Shown piece after piece: positions 34,734-45,197 of a stretch of 64,000 nucleotides of DNA. The translations under genes were made by a program, and so were the position numbers. The notes under the pieces are model-generated. The model was not told where the DNA came from. It worked only from the letters and a program-made list of their open reading frames with translations, and made no database searches. Source of the stretch: Adiantum capillus-veneris (taxonomy: Eukaryota > Streptophyta > Polypodiopsida > Polypodiales > Pteridaceae). Position 1 is the first letter of the stretch. Each line of letters starts with the position of its first letter. The stretch spans positions 111,807,469 to 111,871,468 of the forward strand of contig CM043951.1 of assembly GCA_014529385.2 (NCBI GenBank). Direction: 5' to 3'.

Positions 34734-36872
34734 TTTGGCACAGCTGCTGGGGATCAAAGAGACCTAAACTACGAAAAAAACATGAGCGTCTTGTGAAGTT
34801 ATCCTTTAACTTCCTCTAGGATCTCCTAGAGTAAAAACTTTCTTTTTAGAAATCGCATAGCTTAAGATTCACGTCTTTTACTGTGTAGAGGTAGCTTGGA
34901 AGTAATCGTACTTGTCGAGTGCCTTTAGGATTGTAGGATTGTAAAATCAGATTAGGATTTTGAGACTGGTTGATAGACAAGACAAGCATGAAGATCAATG
35001 GTCAGGAAACCATTAAAAAAAAAAGAGTGTTTGTGGACACTTTCCACAACCCCATTGCATGAGAACCTAGGAGTAGGGTAAGTAGGATCCGAGGTGGATT
35101 TCAAAATATTGCTCTCTCCAAAAGAATCATTGTGAGTTGTATTTGAAGTTGCAATATTTCAGGTCTACGGCTAGAAATAGCACGAAAAGACTCCAAATCA
35201 CTCAATTTGACTGGAGAATATACTTAAAATTTGTATGCACCAGTGGGTAAGTTCAAGGACACTTTGAGGTAAATTTTCAAGAGTTTGCAAAACCTCATAT
35301 TATTTAATTTTTCTTGATATTTTAGGCCAAATTAAGTTTTGACTTGATTCATAGGCTTAAAATAACTCATAAAAAGATGACCCATGAAAAAGTGCAAAAA
35401 ATTGTTCATTTTGGGCATAAAGTAAATAATCGTGATTATTTACTTTCAGCTGAGATTTGACCAAGGTTGATACCATTGACTCGTTACATGTGTACAAACA
35501 ACTTTTGTAAAGGCACATTGGATTTGGATCACCAAACTAGCAAAAATCTGGATAAAAATTAAAGTTTTTACTGACTTTTGAATACTTGAGTGTAAATGGA
35601 AAAAAAATAGTCCAAACTTGATGAAATTTGATTCATACGCTTATATTGATGCGATAGACATGTGCACATGCTCAGTTGACCAAAAAGATGCAAAAAGTTA
35701 CCAGTTGTAAATAATCATGATTATTCACATCTTGCTTCAAATTTTTTTAGCTTTTTTGACTAGGTAAGCATACCACTAGTTTTATCATGTTGTAATAAGC
35801 CCACAAACCAAATTTGGTAAGATTTGGATCATGGATTGAAAATTGTGACCAAATTTACAAAGTTAGTCTACAGAGAGAAAACTGATGACGATTTGATCAA
35901 ACATAGTCCAAACTTGATGAAACTTGGCTAGAGACCTTAAGTTGAAGTGCTTAACACATCTGTGTCAAGATTGGGGCAAAAACTTGCAAAAAATTAACCA
36001 GAGTAAATAATCGAGATTATTCACATCTTGCTTCAAAATTTGGTATTCTTGCACAATTGGGCATATCATAAGGTCAAGCATACCAAGTAGACCACACAAA
36101 TTAATTTTGGTAAAATTTGGATCTCAAAAGTGAGACTTAAGCAAGATTATTGAAATCAGAGTCTGTGGACACGAAAACAGTTGATAAACTTGAATAGATT
36201 TTGTCCAAACTTTTTGTAACTTGTCCAAGGACCTTAACAGGTTGTATACTTGGCAAATCAAGCCAGAAGAGCAAAAAACTGACAAAATTAAATAATCACG
36301 ATTATTTACCACTGCTACACAGAGCCACCCATTTTGACTTTTGAGCTTGTACAGTGTTAGACCCCAACATAATACAAGGCCAGCGGGAAAGTTTGGGTGC
36401 AATCGGATCCAAATGGTACATGATTACTCAGTTTCCAGGTTTGCAGATTAATCCTTTGATTTTTGCCAAAGTCGAGCTTAAAAATCTGAACTACGGACTA
36501 AATTAGCTTGATTTGCAGTGATACACATAGACCAATCATAATAGCTAGCAAAAACTATATTGTCGTTATAGAAGAATAGCTAACTTGATCAAAGTTGTAC
36601 ATGAATCAGGTTGCAAAAGAATCGGTAGCTTAGACAGAAAGTGCAATCCAGTCAAGTGGCAGAAATTGACAATAAGTCAATCCAAAGGTAAGTACTTTAT
36701 CTAGGGCTTCACAAGTGTTTATGAACCTTAGATTTGGTCGTGTAGTAGAAAATCAAGGCATACTTGGAGAAACCTCCAGTAGAGTATCCACTAAAGAAAG
36801 CATGAATCAAGGCAATTCCTAGCACACTATCCCTGAAGAAGTCTCAGACACTTTTTTGATTCGACATCTGAA
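34734..36872 (+). other. gypsy-3 leader with about 290-bp degenerate tandem repeats
   Basis: About 2.1 kb of AT-rich noncoding sequence after the primer site. From about 35280 to 36430 it holds four imperfect tandem units. Each is centred on a 22-bp near-palindrome TAAATAATCRNGATTATTYAC starting near 35422, 35707, 36003 and 36288, and the units share phrases such as GTCCAAACTTGATGAAA. I see no gene. Confidence 0.75.
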
Positions 36873-37530
36873 ATGTCTTCCTATTCGACTCACTCGAAAA
36901 CCGGAAGGACAATGCGCTATAAGCATATACTCTCTTTTTATAAGACTAATCCCCATGGAGCTCAGGTTTACCTGGATCCTAACGAAGAGTATGTTATTCG
37001 CATTCATGACCATGGTATCGAGTTTGAAAAAGAGATTAGGGAAAACAAACAAGGAAAAATGTACATGGATCAAAACGGAACCCAATATTTACAAGTCGAA
37101 TATCCTCACGTGATAGACAAATGGGGTTTAGAAGTAAATACCATAATTCCAGATATGGCTACAAAATCAGGACCACCAAATTTAGAATTTGAGGGATACG
37201 ATCAAGTTGTTTTGAAGCCCTTGAAACGGCTTAGTATTGATAATCCTAGGATCGGAGTCTATTGTTGGGAGGATAGAAACGACGTAAAAGATCTTTTAAT
37301 GTGGAGGTTGCATATCAGAACTGACGGCCATGAAGATTATCTATATCTTTAATATCAAGAATAAGGGATCAATAGACCTACCAACCTATTTGTTTAGGGA
37401 TTGTTATAACAACAACTTTGTTATGGCGACTCGTGAGGAGGTAGAACAAACCAAATATCATGGGTATTATGTAAGGGATTGGATATTGTGCGAAGGACCA
37501 GAAGCAATTCCAAGAGATGAACATCGTTAG
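36873..37530 (+). pseudogene. Unrecognised ORF upstream of gypsy-3 gag, one frameshift
   Basis: A 159-codon frame (36873-37352) continues after a frameshift near 37340 in a second frame to a stop at 37528-37530, giving about 215 residues in all. The translation is mixed, charged and Trp/Tyr-containing. It has segments such as NEEYVIRIHDHGIEF, HVIDKWGLEV, VYCWEDRNDVKDLLMWRLH and HGYYVRDWILCEGPEA, and looks like a folded domain rather than noise. No zinc knuckle, protease or RT motif occurs. It sits where the N-terminal part of a gag polyprotein or an additional 5' ORF would be. I do not recognise the family. Confidence 0.5.
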
Positions 37531-37699
37531 AGATCTTCCAAGAGTAATATTAAGAAACTAGAAACCACCTCATCACGAAGAAAACCAGGTGACACTAAGG
37601 CCATTCAAGGGCTACGTGAGTCACTATTTCCAACAGACTAGTTTGAATGACTCGGAATAGCACCAAGTGCCAGGAGACCGGGAGTTGAATCAAATAGAT

Positions 37700-40673
37700 G
37701 CGTCAGACCAGCTAATTTTTAAAAATGGGTCAGAAAATATAGTGGATCAGGGGATCCATACCACCATACTTAGCAGGCTTTAATCAAGTGCTAAGAGTAG
37801 AACGCTTATTTGATTTCCATACTCAATTCGAGGGGTTTGGAATGACATTAGAAGGAAAAGCATTAACATGGCTCCAAAATATTCTACCAAGGTTAATAAT
37901 GGACTTAAACACATTAGCTCAAGGATTTATAGTTGTTTGTTCCAAAACGGGGATCAAACACAATACGATAGCTCAAATCTACAGCTTTAAACAGAAACAT
38001 GGTGAGTCTGTTAGGGATTGTGCGACTCGAATGAAGCAATATATTGTCAGATGCCCAGGGCTAGAGATACCTATAGAAGAACAACTAGTTTCATTTTTTC
38101 TAGAGGGATTTGTAAACAAAGAACTTCATGCTATATTCTATAGCAAGAAGCATACAACCCTAGAAGAGTGTGTATCAGATGCTATTGACTTAGGAGATAG
38201 TTGTGATATTCTCAATGAAAAAGATGTCCCTAAGGATAACAAAGTGAGAAAAGAGCATCCATTAAACTATCACAAGTGGGAACGGCTATTGTAGCACTGC
38301 TTTCATCCATAGAAGACATGCTCAAAAGGACGAATGGCATGATGAACAACATGAAAAAAGCACCTATGAGGGGACCAGGACAAGGGATAACTCAATAGGG
38401 ACAACCAATTAGACCGTTGAAATGGTGTGCAATCGAGGGTAAATGGAACAACCATGAGACCAATAAGTACTATTTTCGACCAAAGTATGATGGGAATGCT
38501 CAGTACATGCCCACGAGGCCACAAGGAAAATCCATGTACAGATCTAGTCTGGCGTGGTGCAGCTCAAAGACTAGATCTGTACATGGATTCAAACTGTATT
38601 GGGTCAACAACCCAATACACTCCTGTGATGATTCGGAGAATACAAAAACTTCCTCTCAAAAGACCAAAAGAAGTAGAAGAAACAGATATGATATGAGAAG
38701 GTAGAAATAAAAGATTGAAATCGAAGATAAAGGAAAGAAGCTATTCCAGAAAAAGGTGAAAGAAACTAAAACCGAAATCAAAGAAACAATCGTAAAATCT
38801 GAAGGATCAATTTTGCTTATCCAAGATTGGGAAAACAATTATCTGTACTTGACGCAAGTGGGATCTATAACAAGGTTTAATCTAAAAGATCACACTTATA
38901 GAGATATCATGAAAATTCCCATACAAGAGTTTGATTCAGTCTCCTTGGCTGAAACTAAGCTTCCATTGTGGTTGAACAAAGACACTCCTTTTTGGATGTG
39001 CAGAGCTTCAAAAAATGAAAGTTTAAAATGAGAAGAATGTATTTTAGAAAGGGATTGCACCAACAAAGCCTATGTGCTTGAACCCTTTCCAGAGCATTTG
39101 TTTGATCCATTTGAGTGGACTCGAATTTTAGCGACAATGGATGTATGTGTGAATACGTCTATGCCTACTTAATTTTCCAATGAGGACGGCTATGACATAA
39201 TTCCCATCCAAATGATTTCAATCCTCCACATTGAAGATGAAATTGAGGAACCCAAGGACTTGATGAAAGCTCAACAAGCCTTTTTAGACCTCTACTATGA
39301 TGCAACAGATGAGTTAGAGAAACACTCAGCTACCTCGAAAGATTCAGGGTCAGACTCAAGAACATGTGAGAGCTAAGGTACTCATGAAAGGAGGGGAGAA
39401 AAAGTTTTTTGAATTTCCTAACCAGAAACCAAGAAGAGAAAAAAGGTATAGACAAAAAAGGGACACAAAAAACATGAAAGCTAGAACTCTGCCATCAATT
39501 TCCAGTAGAACAAAGTTCCAGATGCAGATAGACGCACTTGATTCTGTCAAGGACAAAATCACTGGCAGATATTCTTAAAGAAAAACCCAAAATGTCAAAA
39601 ACATTGAGAAAAACAAGGAAGGGTACTCAAGCAAAACCGAAAAAACAAGAAAAGGAGTCAACCATGACATGAGTTGAGCGAAAAAAGAAGTATCAAGAGT
39701 TGAAAAAAGCTTTAAAGGAGATGTATACAACTGAAATGGAAACCACAAAAGAGGATGGTAGAGATGTAATGAGTGTTCCATCCCATTACAAAATGTATAC
39801 TCTCTAAGATCGAAAAATTATTATCGAACAACCTGTTAGAGAACTACAAAAACAAGACGAGTCCTACGAAGGGCCTGAAAACGCAAAAAAGATAAATTTT
39901 ACTGAGCGAAGAGAAGAGCCTAGGCCTACCTACATTGCAAATGACCTAGCAGAAGAAGAAAAGGAGCTTTTGTTAAGCTTGCTAAAAGAATACTGGGATA
40001 TTTTTGCTTGGTCTTACAAGGATCTCAAGGGTGTTGATCCCGAAATCTATCAACATACCATACCATGAGAGATGATGCCAAACCAAGTAGACAAAATCCA
40101 TACACATATAATGAAACATTTTCAAGAAGATTAAAGAAGAGATTGAAAAACTAAAGGAAGCCGAATTCATTTATAAAATTGAACACACAGATTAGGTGTC
40201 TCGAATTGTGGTAGTGCCCAAGAAGAATTGAAAATTACGAGTGTGTGTCAATCTCAAGAAAGTGAATGTAGCTACCAATAGAGACAACTTTTCTCTTCCA
40301 ATCATTGAGCATGTGTTAGAACGAGTTACAGTTAAAGAAGCTTACAGCTTCTTAGATGGATTTTCGGGATACAACCAATTTTTGGTTGACCCAAAAGATC
40401 AACATAAAACTGCTTTTGCAACGGTATGAAGTCTTTTTGCCTATCGGGTTCTGCCCTTTGGGTTAACTAATGCTCCTGCCACATTTCAAAGATTGATGAG
40501 TCATGCTTTTAGAGAATATCTTAGGAAATTATTGGAAGTATATATGGATGATCTATGCGTACATTCATCAATAACTGCTGATCATTTTGAACATGTGAAG
40601 AAGGTATTCCAAAAATGTAGACTTTATAGGATTTTCTTAAATCTTGAAAAGTGCATATTCATGGGTAGACAAG
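37700..40673 (+). pseudogene. gypsy-3 gag and partial RT, decayed
   Basis: Gag core at 37788-38294 (MTLEGKALTWLQ, FKQKHGESVRDCATRMKQY, LVSFFLEGF), typical of Retrotrans_gag. A degraded zinc-knuckle block KWCAIEGKWNNHETNKYYF lies near 38419-38475, where the second and last cysteines of the expected pattern are missing. Fragments to about 39600 are Lys/Glu-rich. RT is readable from about 40150 to 40670: VVVPKKN, VCVNLKKVN, LDGFSGYNQ, PFGLTNAPATFQRLM and YMDDLCVHS with the catalytic DD pair kept. In-frame stops occur near 40195, 40230 and 40428. RT is cut at 40673 by a solo LTR; RNase H and integrase are missing. Confidence 0.8.
38529..38619. repeat. Two adjacent perfect hairpins in gypsy-3 gag region
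   Basis: Arms 38529-38550 and 38568-38589 are perfect 22-bp inverted repeats with a 17-bp loop. Immediately after, arms 38595-38604 and 38610-38619 are perfect 10-bp inverted repeats with a 5-bp loop. Confidence 0.85.
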
Positions 40674-41817
40674 TTTCACAAGAACAGAATAATAGAGATA
40701 GGCAGCAAAAGATAGAGAAAGAGATCTTTGTATTGATGGATTTTTGTAGAGTTTTGATACAACAGAGGAGCAATAAAATATATGGGCGCACTCCGTTTAT
40801 GGAGCTCGAACCTCCCGACCACCCCCGAGCTTCAGTTCGCTTGCATGCAGCGTCTCACTCGCACTCGCACTCACACTCGCACTCGTAGAAGAATAGATCG
40901 GTGAATGATCCCCAAACGCACCACCCGTCATGCTTTTACCCTTCTTTTTCTCGAAAAGCCTGCGACTTCTCAAAATAGTCACTTTTGAAGCGTTCTGTCA
41001 ACTCGATTTTCCCACCAAGTATACGTGCGAGAATAAGATAAGAACGTGATCGCTAAGCGATCCGTGAAGGTTAGATTTCTATCATGACACTTTGCACAGA
41101 TCCTGTTTCAAACATTGATTTTTGCATCGCCTACAAAATAGCCAAAAGAACATACTCGTGTAACCAATTCAACATGATAATCAAAGTAAACAAACATAAT
41201 TATATACCTTCATAATCTCAATTGCAATAGTCTATCATAAAGAAACAAATCCACTTCTTGGTTGATAGCAGGGAGAGCTGTATGATGTTGTATGTCTGTC
41301 TATCCCTGTGTATACTACTCTGCTGCTTCCTTCTGTTTGTTTTCATCATAACTTTTTAAAACGAACTCAGAACAGAGCAATCCAGGTACTTAAAACGACG
41401 GGAATAGATCTGGTCTACAACGCATCGCGAACAGAATTGCGAAAAACGTCTTTCTTTGGCTAAAAATGCAAATTTTAGGTTGCAACTCATTTTTAGGTCT
41501 CCATTACTTTTTCAACTTATTTTAAGCTTACCCATGCATTTTAAGCTAAAACACATAAATATAAAATACTAATATTAATAAAAATCTCAATTTTACTGTT
41601 CATAGACGGACTATCTGTTATTCATTAATCTTTATCAAATACGTCTTTAGTGTATTATTTAAAAAAATAATATATATTTTCTCTTAATATCTCAAACTCA
41701 TTCATATAAGCTCTATTTAATAGACTATGCAACAATCTTTCAAATCGTGCTAAATGAAAAATATGCCCTATTATATTCTTTTCGACTTTAAAAACTTCAA
41801 AGATTAGTCCTATTACA
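40674..41817 (-). repeat. Solo LTR of an unassigned LTR element, inverted copy (about 1.14 kb)
   Basis: Reverse-oriented copy of the LTR at 41967-43075. It ends CCTATTACA where the other begins TGTAATAGG. Its left end TTTCACAAG corresponds to the other's CGTGACA end with substitutions. Flanks are ACAAG and ATAAG, 4 of 5 bases alike, so a target duplication is possible. However, the left flank is gypsy-3 RT and the right flank is the 3' end of gypsy-3, so a deletion must also have occurred. It contains a (CACTCG)n-like microsatellite near 40857-40886. Confidence 0.75.
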
Positions 41818-41866
41818 ATAAGTAGGAACTTACACTTCAAAAATAAAAAACTAAGCATAGGCGGGG
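41818..41866 (+). other. gypsy-3 internal 3' end with polypurine tract
   Basis: Short internal remnant ending AAGCATAGGCGGGG just before the right LTR. It matches 34264-34312. Confidence 0.7.
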
Positions 41867-43404
41867 TATTAGGACATCATTGCCAAGCATTTAGGTGCAT
41901 TCTAAGTCAAAAACGACTAGGTAAAAATTCCATTGTTGTTAATAATGGTGATTTTGGCACTTGACCTGTAATAGGACTAGTCTTTGAAGTTCTTAAAGTC
42001 GAAAAGAATGTCGCAGGACATATCTTTCGTTAGCACGATTTGAAAGATTGTTGAATAGTCTATTAAATAGAGCTTATACGAATGAGTTCAGATATTAAGA
42101 GATAACATATATTCTTTTTTTTTAAAATAATACACTAAAGACGGATTTGATAAAGATTAATGAATAACAGATAGTCTGTCTATGAATAATAAAATTGAGA
42201 TTTTTATTAATATCAATGTTTTATATTTATGTGTTTTAGCTTAAAATGCATGGGTAGGCTTAAAATAAGTTGTAAAAGTAGTGGAGACCCAAAAATAAAG
42301 GTTTTAAGAGTCGCGACCTAAAAGTTGCGTTTTTAGTCAAACAGAGACGTTTTTCGTAATTCTGTCCGCGTTGCCTTGTAGCCCAGACCTATTTTCGTCG
42401 TTTTGAGTATCTGGATTTCTCTGTTCTGAGTTCGTTTGTAGAAGTTATGATGAAAACAAACAAAAGGCAGTAGTAGTGTAGTATACACAGGAACAGACAG
42501 ACATACAACATCATATAGCTCTCGCTGCTATCAACCAAGAAGTGGATTGTTTCTTCATGATAGAGTATGGCAATTGAGATTATGAAGGTATATAATTATG
42601 TTTTTTTACTTTGATTATCATGTTGAATTGGTTGCACGAGTATGTTCTTTTGGCTATTTTTTAGGCGATGGAGAAACCAATGTGTGAAACAGGATCTGTG
42701 CAAAGTGTCATGATAGAAATCTAACCTTCACGGATCGCTTAGCGATCACGTTCTTATATTATTCTCGCAGGTATACTTGGTGCAAAAATCGTGCAGGCTT
42801 TTCGAGGAAAAGAATGATAAAAGCACGACGGGTGGTGCGTTTGGGAATCATTCACCGATCTCTTCTTCTGCGAGTGTGAGTGAGAGTGCGAGTGCGAGTG
42901 CGAGTGAGACGCTGCATGCAAGCGAACTGAAGCTCGGGGGTGGTCGGGAGGTTCGAGCTCCGTACAATGGAGTGCGCCCATATATTTTGCTCCTCTGTTG
43001 TATCAAACACTATCAATACAAAGATCTCTTTCTCTATCTTTTGCTATCGATCTCTATTATTCGGTTCCCGTGACATGACCTAAAGTGGGGTTTGAGACCA
43101 TAAGCATGTGTTCTTGGGTCTTATAAACATGTCCTAGAAGTTTCATTACATTTGGATCTCAATTGATGCTATAACGGGTGTGATTTGTTTGTTGCCGATG
43201 AGCGATTGGCTTTTGGTGATTTCAGTCACTTGAGTGTAGCTTGAGTTAGATGGGAGTTGTTAGTTGTTTTTCTAGAGATTGACAACCTCTTGTAGCCTGT
43301 ATGCACTAGTAAAGTCAGCTTCGTCCCATGGATTAACAATTTAATCATGGTTCTCGCTAAAACAACAATAAGATAGGATAGTGAGGTTAGACACACATCC
43401 CACA
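41867..43404 (+). repeat. gypsy-3 right LTR, split by a solo LTR
   Basis: Starts TATTAGGAC (TGTTGGGGC in the left LTR) and ends CCCACA at 43404. Removing the solo LTR and one copy of TGACC leaves 424 bp that align with the 421-bp left LTR. Confidence 0.8.
41967..43075 (+). repeat. Solo LTR (1109 bp) inserted in gypsy-3 LTR
   Basis: Begins TGTAATAGG and ends CGTGACA, with a perfect 5-bp target duplication TGACC (41962-41966 and 43076-43080). The empty site is the corresponding place in the left gypsy-3 LTR (GGCACTTGAACTAAAG). No internal region is present, so this is a solo LTR left by LTR-LTR recombination. Confidence 0.88.
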
Positions 43405-44804
43405 AGCATTGAAAGAGCAGGCTTCTACTCTTGTGTGCTTTGTTGCTCTTTCTAGCTTCTCCTTGCTCTTCCTAAAAAATCTTTACGATCTATCTATTGA
43501 CCATGTTCAATAATGAACTTGATGTCATTAGACATATGTCAAAAGCAACGGACATAAATACAAGTTGGAGCTGCTTAAATACAGACTTCACTAAGGTCTA
43601 TGTGAACTAGTAATAATGCTCCAAAGTAGAGGGGTTTAGGCAACAATGAAGCTCAGAATCTGACATGTGATGCAAGTGACGTACTATCACTTCAAAGGAG
43701 AGTTTTTGTTGATGTTTTTCCAGCTTCGTGTCAGCCACATTTGTAAGATATAATTTTAAAACATAAATGTTGTTAGAGGAGAGGGTAAACTATCAAAATC
43801 ATGTCATGACCCTAATCCATAAACAATGGACATAATTTATAGCAAACAACAATATATTATGATTGCAATCCATACATTGCACAATAGAGAGGAGAACACC
43901 CAAAGAGAGAGATAGAGATAGGCGAACAGGCCAAGAGTTTAAGAGACGCTCATCACAAGAACTGTACCTTGTTATGTGTGTTAGAGAATACACGTAAACG
44001 ATTGGAGTGTACATGTGAATAAACCATCTTGTGTGAGGTACGCTCAACACAAGTCGTGGACATTGTTGTAATGTTGATTGATAGTTTAATCAATCTAGTC
44101 CCTGTTAAAGTGTGTGGAATGGACAACAAAACCATCAACGAACAATTTAACAATCTCAAAATTGTGGTCAAACGTTGTACATATTTACATCCAGGAAAAC
44201 ACCAAGTCATCTAGTGATGAGTAGCGTATCCACAAACCAGAAATTATAAGGGAAAGGCGTGTCATGCTGAGATGAAGAGGGCATAGGTATGCATCTCTCC
44301 ACTCTTAGGTAGACAAACGTAACCCTCACATTTCTATGTAGTAAGAACAATGATGTGACTTAATCTAATAAACATTAGCGGACAACTTAACAATCTCAGA
44401 TACAGGCCAAATATCGCATGTATCTACATCCAAGACAACACCAAGTCATCTAGTGATTAACAATGACATGTCTTTAGAGTTTGAAGCACAAGAGTAAATA
44501 GTGCATCACATTCTCTGTTTGACAAGGAGAACTCTTGTGTTTCTACGTGGTGTAAATGATGATTTGAGTTGATCTAAAATTAAGAAACCTATAGTTCGTA
44601 CTACAGTGAGAGGTGTCGCATCATGCCCACTTCACTCCATGAGTTGACCACTAAATTCTAACTCAGGTCTATGGTGAGAGATATACTACTACACCACACA
44701 AGTGACAATCTAAGTCTGTCCTAAAACTCGTCCTTGTAGTGATCCAAGTGGATTCACAAGACAAAAAAAAGTGACTAGACTCTACTCACTTCTCGAGTGA
44801 GCCG
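43405..44804. other. Intergenic repeat-derived sequence with a roughly 240-bp tandem duplication
   Basis: I see no protein signature here. Two degenerate direct repeats of about 240 bp occupy about 44117-44370 and 44371-44585. Both share ACAATTTAACAATCTCA-like and CACCAAGTCATCTAGTGAT phrases. A related phrase (GGTGAGAGA...CTACACCACAC) occurs at 44670 and again after copia-1b near 50330. The last five bases AGCCG are the copia-1b target duplication. Confidence 0.55.
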
Positions 44805-44949
44805 TGTTGAGATGCAGAGAGAAAGAGAGAGAGAGACGAGAAAAGAGACACACCATATACGCTCCCAAAGACTGATTCATATTGAGGACAAGATACAAAT
44901 ATATAGGTGAGACCAAGTTGAGTAGAGTGAGCCATATATAGCTCCAACA
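44805..44949 (-). repeat. copia-1b 3' LTR (145 bp)
   Basis: TGTTGAG...CCAACA, with the TTTGAGTGGGGG polypurine tract (minus strand) at 44950-44961. Confidence 0.93.
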
Positions 44950-45197
44950 CCCCCACTCAAACAAAGGTCTCTAGCTTTGGATGAAAAAACCCTTGGGGAG
45001 TTCAAGGGAAAAACCCAAGCCCCTATACAATGTGAAAATATGAACCAATGATGATGATGTGAAAGTGAATTGTGCATCTATGTACAAATATTCAAGTGGC
45101 TTAGGGATCACAATGTGCAAATGTGGAGTGTGCATAGTGCATGGTACCTAAAAGATTACAATGTCATATGTACAAAGCTATTACAATAGCAAAGAAG

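Larger units (their letters stand above)
34204..43404 (+). mobile_element. gypsy-3: plus-strand Ty3/gypsy retrotransposon, decayed, with solo LTRs inside
   Basis: Two related LTRs (34313-34733, and 41867-43404 interrupted by a solo LTR) flank a long leader, an unrecognised ORF, gag and part of RT. After the left LTR the primer site TGGCACAGCTGCTGGGGATC begins at 34736. Before the right LTR lies the tract AAGCATAGGCGGGG. Unusually, bases 34255-34312 before the left LTR match the internal sequence just before the right LTR (41819-41866), tract included. So the left LTR is also the 3' end of another copy, as in tandem elements sharing one LTR. Integrase and RNase H are absent. Confidence 0.82.

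Noticed and set aside
35400-36320. CRISPR-like regularly spaced repeat in the gypsy-3 leader
   Set aside because: Units are about 290 bp and degenerate along their whole length, in a plant retrotransposon leader; no cas-like gene is present.
40797-40888. Ser-His repeat ORF ends (also 42754-42981)
   Set aside because: Product of a (CACTCG)n-like microsatellite inside solo LTRs.
40674-43075. A foldback or MITE-type DNA transposon
   Set aside because: Each arm has TG...CA ends and the right arm has its own 5-bp target duplication, so two separate solo LTRs explain it better.
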